The notes below the pieces were generated by a model. That model worked only from the letters and a program-made list of their open reading frames with translations. It ran no database searches and was not told where the DNA came from. Of a stretch of 64,000 nt of DNA, positions 34,650 through 42,183 are shown piece after piece. Every line of letters begins with the position of its first letter. Within the stretch, counting starts at the first letter, position 1. Origin of the DNA: a bacterium (lineage in GTDB: Bacteria; Orphanbacterota; Orphanbacteria; Orphanbacterales; Orphanbacteraceae). Both the position numbers and the translations under genes were made by a program. The stretch spans positions 62,001-126,000 of the forward strand of contig JALGYY010000025.1 of the NCBI GenBank assembly GCA_025782575.1, read 5' to 3'.

Positions 34650-34681
34650 GCGGGGGCGGAACATTCCGCCGGGATTGAAAG

Positions 34682-36037
34682 ATGCCCAAACTGTCATTCC
34701 GCGAGATCATCAGATTTTACGCCCCCCTTCTACTCACTTCGCAGATGATGACTCTCTCCGGTCCGATCATCAATGTAGCGGTGGGCCGCGCGGCCGATCC
34801 CAAGCTCGACTTCGCGAGCTACTGGATCGGGTTTGCCGTGCTCCTGTTCCTCGAAAGCCCCTGTCTGGTAACGCAGCAGGTAACAGCAACTCTTGTCGAC
34901 GGATACTGGTCCATCCGCCGACTCATGACAGTTTCGCTCGTGGTCGGGTTCGGCGCCTCACTGACCGCGCTGCTTGTCGCGTGTACACCTCTCGGCGATC
35001 TCGTCTTTCTTGATTTCATTCATACCACCGCCCGTGTGGCCGAACGCGCCACCAATGTGCTCATCATCCTGTCGCCGGTCCCGGTGATCATTGCGGTGAG
35101 GGGGATCGCGACCGGAATCGCGATCAAAGAGAAGCAGACAGGAATGATTGCCCGGGCGACGATCGGCCGGATCGTCGTGCTTGCTTCGATCGCCGGCATT
35201 GCCGTAGCCATCGGTACCGGTTCGGGCGCCTACGCCGGCGCAACGGCACTTCTCTCGGGTCTTATAGTTGAAACATTAATGGTGTTTCGATCGGCCGCGC
35301 CCGAACTGAAACGTCGACTCGCGATCCGCGAGCCGGAGGGAGAGCGGCTGACTTACGGGGAGATTATCCGCATCGGTGCGCCCGTTTCACTCTCCGCCTA
35401 CGTCTGGACTGTATCCCGGCCGGTGGTCAACGCCATTCTCGGCCGGCTGCCCGATCCTGAACTCGCCCAGGCAGGCTTTGGCGTGGTGACGCCCCTCGTG
35501 CTCCTCACATGCTCGCCACTATGGGCGATCCAGAATGTAACGCTGATCCTGCCCGAAAGCCGCGCCGACCTCCGGCGGGCGATCCGATTCGGTGTGGCTC
35601 TCATGATTACTTTCTCGATCATCATTATTGTCATGGCAGCCACGCCTGTGCGCGATTTTTTACTGCACGGCGTATTCAACCTCGCACCCGATCTCGAGCG
35701 GGAAGTAGCTCCCGCGCTCTTCCTCATCGTGTTCGAGCCGTTTTTTCTCGGCGCACGCTCACTCTCCCAGGGACTCCTGATGCGCGCCAGAAAGACGACG
35801 ATCATCGGCGTCAGCTCTCTTATCAAACTGATCGTCGTTACTTCGGCCGGGATCTATCTCGCCATGCGGAACCCCGGGATCCAGGGGACCGTGCTCGGCA
35901 CCGCGCTCTTTATCGGGGGGGACTTCATCGACGCGACACTCTTCGGAATACGCGCCCGCCTGCTCGTTCTGAAAGGAGACCTGTTCAAAGAAGAATCGGT
36001 CTACGAAGTGGACGAAACAACGCTCGCCGAGGGTTAG
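34682..36037 (+). CDS. MATE/MOP-superfamily membrane protein, ANKH-like
   Basis: A 451-residue polytopic protein with about 12 transmembrane segments in two related halves. The first starts FYAPLLLTSQMMTLSGPIIN and the second IGAPVSLSAYVWTVSRPVVNAILGR. The repeated 'P.....S.P..N' layout is that of the MOP/MATE flippase-exporter superfamily, and the second half has an ANKH-like look (RPVVNAIL...LKLIVVTSAG). ANKH proteins export phosphate-like anions in animals; the bacterial relatives are undefined. Substrate unknown. No partner gene is adjacent; the ArsN2-like remnant lies upstream. Confidence 0.75.
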   Translation: MPKLSFREIIRFYAPLLLTSQMMTLSGPIINVAVGRAADPKLDFASYWIGFAVLLFLESPCLVTQQVTATLVDGYWSIRRLMTVSLVVGFGASLTALLVACTPLGDLVFLDFIHTTARVAERATNVLIILSPVPVIIAVRGIATGIAIKEKQTGMIARATIGRIVVLASIAGIAVAIGTGSGAYAGATALLSGLIVETLMVFRSAAPELKRRLAIREPEGERLTYGEIIRIGAPVSLSAYVWTVSRPVVNAILGRLPDPELAQAGFGVVTPLVLLTCSPLWAIQNVTLILPESRADLRRAIRFGVALMITFSIIIIVMAATPVRDFLLHGVFNLAPDLEREVAPALFLIVFEPFFLGARSLSQGLLMRARKTTIIGVSSLIKLIVVTSAGIYLAMRNPGIQGTVLGTALFIGGDFIDATLFGIRARLLVLKGDLFKEESVYEVDETTLAEG

Positions 36038-36147
36038 AAGCCCGGTTGAGAAGTTTTCTTATTGATGGGCATTCGCGCCATTGCCCGAAAGCGGCGAATG
36101 TGGATTAAGATCGCTTCCACGTTCCCGACCAGCCCAACCGTAAACCG

Positions 36148-37632
36148 AATGGGGGTGTCCAGTGACGTATGCGTTTTCCTGTCGCTACTGGTCGTAGCTC
36201 CACCCGCCGATCAACGTTTTGTAAGTGACATCTCACGAGCAGCCAATCGGTTGTGTTTGCCGCACAGGAGACGCAGATTCTTGAGGGAGTGCTCCCCACC
36301 CAGGCAAAATGGGGTGATGTGATCGATCTGCAGGTGAGCGATCGAGTCGCACTGCATGCCGAGAGAACTAGTATACGTACAGCGCCCTTTGTCGCGGGTG
36401 AATACCGCGTCCCTTAACTGCGCTGGAATGTGTCGCGAACGGGCGGGCGGTGCCTGAACGCGCTTGCCCGAGGACTTCATGTCGGTTGCTGCCTTTACCC
36501 CGCTCATGGTTGCCGGTTTGCTCGGCGATTGGCTCCGCAACTTGCTCTTCTTCCCGGCTTCTCTCTTCCTCCGCCGCGCCTCTTTTCGCTCGGGATCGCG
36601 CTTCTCCAGCAGATCCTTGATCGCTCTCCCCATGATCGCCTCCAGATTCCAGCTCCGGGAGCAGACCCTCTTAGCCCGTTCCAGGTCCCGGCAGAATTCT
36701 TCGCTCGCCGAAAACCGGATCTCGTAGCGATGTTCCGGTTTCTCCATCGGACGTTCAATTGGAGAGTCTCCCCCGGACTGATCCGCCTGATCATCCGTCA
36801 AATTACTATCAATTTGATAGTTCTCAAGTGTTCGATTCGGTCGAAAGAGATCCTCGTGATCGGCACTTCGATCCCGGCCGACAGCCGGCTCCTGCAGACC
36901 GATCGGCCGGATCGACTCCCGGGTTTTCGGAGCGATCTTCAGCGAGGCGACGATCTTTTCGATCTCCACGAATTTCTTTCCCGAAACTTCCTGAAGGATC
37001 CTGTCGGAGTTCTCTTTGGTTAGAATTCCGGCGATTCTGGATACGCCGCAAAGGGTAATCTTGCGCCGGGAGAGCAGATTCCGTACGGCTGGAAAGCTCT
37101 TCGTACATCGGGCGGCCGCAATGAACCGTCCCGCTTTGGGAGGCGAGTAGTGCCATCTCCGAACGCAGAAATCGAACAGCGATGAGTGCCCTTCCTCCAG
37201 GAAAATCGACCGCCCCTCGATCTCGACCAGACAGTCGAGAATCTCGATGGCGAGCTCATGCCGGCTACGAACCGCCCGATCCCCTTTTTGAATGATCTCA
37301 TGGTTGGAAAGCTTCACCAGCACCGATTCCATCTTCTTGGTCGTCGTCATCTTCATCCCCTTCTGATCCACCCTTGTCGTTCCAAGCCCCGCAGATATTT
37401 TAGCATGCCCCTTTTCGGCTTCGAGAGAGGCGCTGCAAGATCGGTCGCGGCTGGATTTGAAAAAGTCGACAAGGAGATCACCTCCAATAGATTCACGATG
37501 ACGAGAGGGTTTCTGAAGGGGGGCCTGTGAGGGGTCTGCAACGATCGAGATTCGCAGGCTCCAGAACCTGTCAAGCAATATTTATTGAAATGGATAGAAA
37601 GTTCAAAATAGTCGAGCGACTCAGGGCGGAAC
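36148..37632 (-). mobile_element. HNH-endonuclease element, copy 2
   Basis: The mirror unit of 22935-24388, on the minus strand. The flank before the gene (37351-37632) repeats GTTCCGCCCTG, the TTTCAATAAATATTGCTTGACA stretch, the GCGCCTCTCTCGA block with CTAAAAT and CTTGGAACGACAAGGGTGGAT; the flank after the gene repeats GTTGATCGGCGGGT and ends ACGCATACGTCACTGGACACCCCCATT (36148-36177 as its complement). Length about 1485 bases against 1454 for copy 1. Confidence 0.55.
36211..37350 (-). CDS. HNH endonuclease-domain protein (DUF222-like), copy 2
   Basis: A 379-residue paralogue of the protein at 23215, alike from MTTTKKME to the C-terminus: IVEIEGRSIFLEEGHSSLFDFC, SPPKAGRFIAAARCTKSFP, SGKKFVEIEKIVAS, RYEIRFSASEEFCRDLERAKRVC, a Lys/Arg-rich linker and the HNH domain LRDAVFTRDKGRCTY...LQIDHITPFCLGGEHSLKNLRLLCGKHN. 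The most variable part is the linker after the SGKK segment. ATG 37350 has AAGGGG six bases upstream. Both copies are intact, so neither has yet decayed. Confidence 0.85.
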   Translation of the reverse strand: MTTTKKMESVLVKLSNHEIIQKGDRAVRSRHELAIEILDCLVEIEGRSIFLEEGHSSLFDFCVRRWHYSPPKAGRFIAAARCTKSFPAVRNLLSRRKITLCGVSRIAGILTKENSDRILQEVSGKKFVEIEKIVASLKIAPKTRESIRPIGLQEPAVGRDRSADHEDLFRPNRTLENYQIDSNLTDDQADQSGGDSPIERPMEKPEHRYEIRFSASEEFCRDLERAKRVCSRSWNLEAIMGRAIKDLLEKRDPERKEARRRKREAGKKSKLRSQSPSKPATMSGVKAATDMKSSGKRVQAPPARSRHIPAQLRDAVFTRDKGRCTYTSSLGMQCDSIAHLQIDHITPFCLGGEHSLKNLRLLCGKHNRLAAREMSLTKR

Positions 37633-37719
37633 GACGACCGGCACCGACCAGGAAACGCATACGGCCGATCCTGATCCTGACAGGGGGAAGACCGATCTGA
37701 TCGCCTGCATGCCGACTAG

Positions 37720-38201
37720 CGTGTATGGCACTATGATGCCGAGCTACACGGGAGGGGTCCATTTAAACAAATTGAGAGCGACTCAACGGTCAACGATTCA
37801 CCCCGATACCTCTTTACGAAGATCATTCCGAGCGAGTCAGGTGAGGAATATATCGAGTTCTTCACCGCCACCCGGGGAGGAGTCGAGATCGAGTGCCAGG
37901 TTCTCCCTTGGAGATGGGTCACCACATGAGCGCATACGTTTCCGGACAGCCCCAATCCCTTCAACCCGTCTACGCGGCTTGAGTTCGCGCTGCCGGAGGA
38001 GGGCCATGTGAAGCTTCGCATTCTGGATATTCGGGGCGTGTGGTTCGAACGCTCGTGGATGATTTGTTTGATTCGGCGACCCACAAGATGACGTGGGATG
38101 GTACCAGCAATGACGGCGTGGAAGCGGCTTCGGGAGCATACTTCATTCATTTGCAGGCGGGCGACGGCGCGGTAAGCTGTAAAATTCTCTTGATCCGATA
38201 A
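37720..38201 (+). pseudogene. broken secreted protein ending in FlgD-like domain
   Basis: One frame reads YDAELHGRGPFKQIESDST..RYLFTKIIPSESGEEYIEFFTA..VLPWRWVTT, meets TGA at 37927 and continues in frame with AHTFPDSPNPFNPSTRLEFALPEEGHVKLRILDIRG. A two-base insertion near 38038-38043 then moves it to the frame VRTLVDDLFDSATHKMTWDG...SGAYFIHLQAGDG...ILLIR and TAA 38199. The end is a typical FlgD-like C-terminal domain, as in the M14 protein and the secreted protein at 61751. Stop codon and frameshift show decay. The piece upstream (37633-37719) has no recognisable gene. A motif like the right end of the HNH elements (CGCATACGTTTCCGGACAGCCCC, 37931-37953) sits right before the NPFNP codons. Confidence 0.7.
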
Positions 38202-38235
38202 GAGAACGCGAGGGGCTCTGCTCCCCGCGTCGGGA

Positions 38236-38973
38236 CTAGTTTTGTGCCAGGGGATATTGATCCGCTTCGTACCAAACTTCCAATAGAGCGAAGTCATTGA
38301 TCGGTGTCTCAATCAGACGAAGCTGTTGGATTCCGCTCGGCGAGGAGAAACCGATATAGCGGACCCCATTGGATATGGTCTGTCCGAAAGCGCGAAGAGT
38401 GGCGCCTTCGCCGTCTTCGGCATCTATCACAAACGGAACCTCCCCCATGCCCTCAAGGGCGATGAGTGCAGCACCTCCGCTTCCCGGGAAGTCAAGCGTA
38501 CTACCATTATTCAAGATCAGTAGATTCCCACCCTGCTCACACCCGCACAGAATGGAAGCTAGGCAGCCTGGGTCCGTAAACGTAACGCCGTCCACTGTTA
38601 GGGGATTTGGAATTTCAACATCAAAGACAGAGTTGGGGCAGCTGCTGCCTTGTCCAGGAAGGCTGTTCAATCCAACCTCGACCACGTTCTCGGCCTCACC
38701 AAAGAAGCTCTCTGCGTCTTGAAGAACTCGGATTCGTTCAACCTGTGGGGCGAACTCCTCCTCAACCTCGAGATCACCCCAGCGAAACTCCGCCACATCT
38801 CGGAGATGGTCTTCCTTTGGCTCCGAAGCCGCCCGACCAACGAGGATCGTACTGGAGGGGTCAGCGGTTTCCGGTGATTGGGGGGGAAGAGGGGCGACGA
38901 TCTCTTCGCCCTGCTCGGCACACCCGGATAGACCTGTTCCGAGTATCGCAATAGAAAAAAGGAGTTTACGAAT
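38236..38973 (-). CDS. lipoprotein of unknown function, ATT start
   Basis: The reading frame runs 245 codons from 38973 and starts with IRKLLFSIAILGTGLSGCAEQGEE, a clear lipoprotein signal with lipobox L-S-G-C. The mature part is acidic and contains four to five Cys (SSCPNSVFDVEIPNP, CLASILCGCEQGG). No ATG, GTG or TTG lies between the upstream in-frame TGA and the signal peptide; the only plausible initiation codon is ATT at 38973, preceded by GGAAAGGCGGACAGG. The internal ATG at 38796 would remove the signal. ATT starts are rare; alternatively an ATG was mutated or misread. Function is unrecognised. Confidence 0.6.
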   Translation of the reverse strand: MRKLLFSIAILGTGLSGCAEQGEEIVAPLPPQSPETADPSSTILVGRAASEPKEDHLRDVAEFRWGDLEVEEEFAPQVERIRVLQDAESFFGEAENVVEVGLNSLPGQGSSCPNSVFDVEIPNPLTVDGVTFTDPGCLASILCGCEQGGNLLILNNGSTLDFPGSGGAALIALEGMGEVPFVIDAEDGEGATLRAFGQTISNGVRYIGFSSPSGIQQLRLIETPINDFALLEVWYEADQYPLAQN

Positions 38974-39195
38974 GGCCCTGTCCGCCTTTCCGGGCGCTCG
39001 CCCGGCTGGAATTCACTGTCTGAGCGTCTGTGCCTGCATTGTCATCCGCAGCACAGTTCCTTGGACTACCTCAATACGGAGGATCGGCCTCGGCGAGTAA
39101 AACTTGAGGGAGGGGATCTCAACAGGGAATAGAGGGAGACGTACGTCCCACAGAGGCTGGAAATGCCTTCCGGCAGCGCTGTTGATCTGAAGAAG

Positions 39196-39228
39196 AAAGG
39201 GGAGGCTCCCCCTACGCCTCCCCTTTTT
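39196..39228. terminator. hairpin terminator at 3' end of BtuC-like gene
   Basis: AAAGGGGAGGC (39196-39206) and GCCTCCCCTTT (39216-39226) are perfect 11-bp inverted repeats with a 9-base loop and A/T runs on both sides, so it could act in both directions. It overlaps the last codons of the minus-strand permease gene and would end that operon. Bases 38974-39195 upstream hold no supported gene. Confidence 0.65.
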
Positions 39229-40207
39229 GCCTCTTCACCAGCAGCCAGAGAAAGAACGGTCCTCCCAGAAGTGCCGTGACGATTCCGACAGGGAGCTCAG
39301 TCTCCGGTACGACGTTTCTCGCGATCGCGTCGCAGGCTACGAGAAAAGGGCCGCCAAGAAGTACGCAACCGACGATCAGACGACCATGAGTAACGCCGAG
39401 CAGCAGCCGGACAATATGAGGAACCACGAGCCCCACAAACCCGATCGGGCCGCAGGCGGCGACCGTGGTCGCTGTCAGGAGTGAGGCGACCAGGTAGAGG
39501 TTCTTCCGCAGCCGATCGACAGGAACACCACGGCTCCGGGCGATCTCCTCACCGGTCAGAAGAAGGTCGAGTTCCCGCCGGTTGGCCGCAAGAATCAGGA
39601 CTCCAAATATGAATGCGGGAAGAATCATGAGGGCCGGGCCGTAACCGATCGTCTCGAGCCGCCCCATGAGCCAGTGCACCATGCGAAACGTCTGTGTGAA
39701 GTCGGCCATGTACTGAGCGAAGAGCAGGAGCGATGAAAAGAAGTATGAGAGTGCGACGCCTGCGAGCAGCAGATGGAGAGTCGAAAGGCCGACACCTGTG
39801 CGGGCGAGTCGATACAGGATATAGACGACAAGCCCGGCACCGGCTAGCGCGAAAACAGGCGTCACTTCCAGGCCGAGCAGATAGCCTTCGAGGCCGAGCA
39901 GCACAGCCGCCGCCACTCCGAACGCGGCACCCGACGAAACGCCGAGCGTGAACGGTGTGGCGAGAGGATTTCGAAAGAGTGTTTGAAACGTCAGGCCCGC
40001 GAGAGCGAGCGAAGCACCGGCCAAAAGACCAAGGACGAGCCGCGGCACGCGAAGTGTCCAGAAGATGAAGAATCGGGTCGTCCCCTCCGTCCCGAATATG
40101 TCGCTGAATCGGATCGCCTCCCTGCCGAGAAACGGGGCGACCAAAAGAACGGTCACAAAGAAGAGAAGCAGAAGGGCGAGCGTCCGCCCCGTGTTTCGAA
40201 TCCTCAT
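39212..40207 (-). CDS. BtuC/FecCD-type ABC permease
   Basis: A 331-residue permease with about ten transmembrane helices and FecCD-family motifs: LRVPRLVLGLLAGASLALAG near the N-terminus, FRNPLATPFTLGVSSGAAFG, and CGPIGFVGLVVPHIVRLLLG toward the C-terminus (the coupling helix with the ATPase). It imports vitamin B12, haem or siderophores; the type cannot be told. It overlaps the ATPase gene by four bases and completes a BtuFCD-type importer. Confidence 0.9.
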   Translation of the reverse strand: MRIRNTGRTLALLLLFFVTVLLVAPFLGREAIRFSDIFGTEGTTRFFIFWTLRVPRLVLGLLAGASLALAGLTFQTLFRNPLATPFTLGVSSGAAFGVAAAVLLGLEGYLLGLEVTPVFALAGAGLVVYILYRLARTGVGLSTLHLLLAGVALSYFFSSLLLFAQYMADFTQTFRMVHWLMGRLETIGYGPALMILPAFIFGVLILAANRRELDLLLTGEEIARSRGVPVDRLRKNLYLVASLLTATTVAACGPIGFVGLVVPHIVRLLLGVTHGRLIVGCVLLGGPFLVACDAIARNVVPETELPVGIVTALLGGPFFLWLLVKRQKGEA

Positions 40208-41052
40208 GCGTCCTCCCCCTCGTACCGGGCCGGTTCGCCGGGCACCACCATCGGCATCCCCGAATCCGGGTGAGGGGTAAGCTGGAATCGGGCTCCGAAC
40301 ACTTCTTCAAGGGCTTTTTCGGTGGCCAGCTCCCCCGGCGGCCCCTCGATGACGATTTGCCCGGCACGAATGGCGATCACCCGATCGGCGGAAACGAACA
40401 CCCGGTTCAGATCGTGAGTAACTACCAAAATGGCGAGATGCCGTTCCCGCCTCAATTCGGCAAGCACTCGAAAAATCTCGTCTTGGAACGGGGGATCGAG
40501 AAATGTGGTCGGCTCGTCTAGCAGGAGGAGACGGGCGTCCTGAGCGAGAGCGGAAGCGATCATTACCTTTTGCTGCTCGCCGCCGGAAAGAGTGCCGAAT
40601 CGCCGCCCGCTCAGATCAGAAACTCCCACCGTTTCCATCGCCTCACCGACGCGACGCCTGTCATAGTCACTCTCCTTCCGCCAGGAGGAGAGATAGGGAT
40701 AACGCGCCTGGGCGATCACCTCGCGCACCGTGAACGGAATGTCCGGCTCCCTGGTCTGAGGTACGTAGGCTACATGCCTGGCCGCCTCTCGGGGATCCAT
40801 CTGAGACCGATCCCGGTCTCCGAACATGATCTTCCCCCGCTCCACGGGGAGCACGCCGGCAATGTGCTTCAGAAGCGTCGACTTCCCCGCGCCGTTCGGC
40901 CCGATCAGTCCGGTGAACTCTTTCCGGCCGATCTCGAGTGAGACCCGGTCGAGCAGAGTCTGCCCGCTTCGCACACACGAAAGATTGTCGACCTTAAGCA
41001 CGGCAGTGTTCGCCATTCTTTTCGGCTGGTCCGTTCTGGTCGCCTGGTTCAA
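40204..41052 (-). CDS. BtuD/FepC-type ABC ATP-binding protein
   Basis: A 282-residue ATPase: Walker A LIGPNGAGKST, Q-loop YVPQTREPDIP, signature LSGGEQQKVMIASAL, Walker B LLLLDEPTTFLDP, switch His VVTHDLN. The C-terminal FGARFQLTPHPDSGMPMVVP extension is typical of the BtuD/FecE-type group. Start and end both overlap the neighbouring genes by four bases (ATGA), so the three genes are one coupled operon. Confidence 0.93.
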   Translation of the reverse strand: MNQATRTDQPKRMANTAVLKVDNLSCVRSGQTLLDRVSLEIGRKEFTGLIGPNGAGKSTLLKHIAGVLPVERGKIMFGDRDRSQMDPREAARHVAYVPQTREPDIPFTVREVIAQARYPYLSSWRKESDYDRRRVGEAMETVGVSDLSGRRFGTLSGGEQQKVMIASALAQDARLLLLDEPTTFLDPPFQDEIFRVLAELRRERHLAILVVTHDLNRVFVSADRVIAIRAGQIVIEGPPGELATEKALEEVFGARFQLTPHPDSGMPMVVPGEPARYEGEDA

Positions 41053-41963
41053 CGAATCTCTCCGAACAGTGCTGAAAACTCTTCGATCGTGCGGCCGATA
41101 CGGGGGCCCGGAACGACCAGATGATCCCCGGCGAGCGCGTAAATTCGTCCCGATTCAGCGGCGCTGAGGCCTGGTATCCGTCGCCATACGATCCGCGCCT
41201 CTTCGGTCGCCTCTACCGGGTCGACACCGCTCGGCCGAAGCTCGATGATCACCTGAGGATTCCGAAACAGAATCTCCTCGATTCCCGCCTCAGGATACCG
41301 GGCGAGCGACTGGCCGAACACATTCGTTCCGCCGATCAACTGAACCACTTCATCCAGATAAGTACCAGGGCCGGCAACGAATATTCCTGCAAGCCCCCGG
41401 CGGGGTCGGTCGACGACGATCATCACGCGCCAGGGCTGAGTCGGCTTCATCTTTTTTGCGCTCTCTATAGCCGACCGAATCGAGTCGGCCAGCGCGGCAG
41501 CTCTCTCCGATCGCCCCGCGATCCTCCCGATCGACTCGATCGACTCGAGCACATCGGCCATCGTGTCGTTCGGCACGGCGAGCACGGCGATCTTTTGTGA
41601 CTGCAGCTTTCGAGCAAGGACTTCGTGGGCCGGAAGCAGAACGACCAGATTGGGCTCGAGCGCGAACATCGCTTCCAGATTCGGGTTCAGGAGTCCCCCC
41701 ACTTTCGCCTTTTCGAGTGCCTCCGGCGGATATCGGCAGAAATCAGTCACCCCGACAACCTCATCCCCAAGGCCGAGACGGAACAGGATTTCCGTCGTGT
41801 TGGGCGAGAGCGACAGAATTCGGAGCGCCCCTTCCGGAATGGGCGGGGCCTCTTTCGCCCCCTCACAGCCGGCCAGCAGCAGGACGATCACCCCGACCGT
41901 CGCGGCGACCGATACGAGAGGGGACCAACACCTCCTTGTCAATAGCAACTCTTTCATATTCAA
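41049..41963 (-). CDS. BtuF-like substrate-binding lipoprotein
   Basis: A 304-residue protein with an N-terminal lipoprotein signal (VGVIVLLLAGCEGAKEAP) and a helical-backbone periplasmic binding domain: RILSLSPNTTEILFRLGLGDEVVGVTDFC, ALEPNLVVLL and IYALAGDHLVVPGPRI. Homologues bind cobalamin, haem or ferric siderophores. I looked upstream for a cobalamin riboswitch and saw none, so B12 is unsupported. It overlaps the ATPase gene by four bases and is the first gene of the import operon. Confidence 0.9.
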   Translation of the reverse strand: MNMKELLLTRRCWSPLVSVAATVGVIVLLLAGCEGAKEAPPIPEGALRILSLSPNTTEILFRLGLGDEVVGVTDFCRYPPEALEKAKVGGLLNPNLEAMFALEPNLVVLLPAHEVLARKLQSQKIAVLAVPNDTMADVLESIESIGRIAGRSERAAALADSIRSAIESAKKMKPTQPWRVMIVVDRPRRGLAGIFVAGPGTYLDEVVQLIGGTNVFGQSLARYPEAGIEEILFRNPQVIIELRPSGVDPVEATEEARIVWRRIPGLSAAESGRIYALAGDHLVVPGPRIGRTIEEFSALFGEIR

Positions 41964-42016
41964 CTCATTGCGAGAACGGTCACGTGTTTACATCCCGCGA
42001 AACCGGCCGAAAACTG

Positions 42017-42045
42017 TTGTTCGACCCCTGGAAATCCAATAGAAT
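42017..42045 (+). promoter_or_regulatory. putative promoter of fused E1 gene
   Basis: TTGTTC (42017-42022) and TAGAAT (42040-42045) with 17-base spacing lie ahead of the structured leader and the gene at 42184. The -35 box is weak; no other promoter is seen. Confidence 0.4.
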
Positions 42046-42049
42046 AAAG

Positions 42050-42125
42050 GGACTCTTCCTGTGAGAGAGGGAGAGTCCATCCGTAGCAGCCCTCTGCTAG
42101 GTGCCGATTGTAGCGGTAGGACCGC
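42050..42125 (+). other. leader with three consecutive hairpins
   Basis: Three stems stand in series in the 138-base 5' leader of the E1 gene: GGACTCT/AGAGTCC (42050-42056 with 42072-42078), TAGCAG/CTGCTA with a 4-base loop (42084-42089 with 42094-42099) and GCGGT/ACCGC with a 3-base loop (42113-42117 with 42121-42125). No known riboswitch consensus was recognised. It could be an attenuator or riboswitch, or only a structured leader. Confidence 0.35.
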
Positions 42126-42183
42126 AACCGGCGCATTATCAATCGAGTAGGATCATCCTGCTTTCTCGAAATAATGGAGAAAT

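Noticed and set aside
41964-42183. Cobalamin riboswitch before the BtuFCD-like operon
   Set aside because: No B12-box or other conserved element was found on the minus strand upstream of 41963.
42046-42183. tRNA gene in the hairpin-rich leader
   Set aside because: There is no T-arm GGTTCGA consensus and the stems do not form a cloverleaf.
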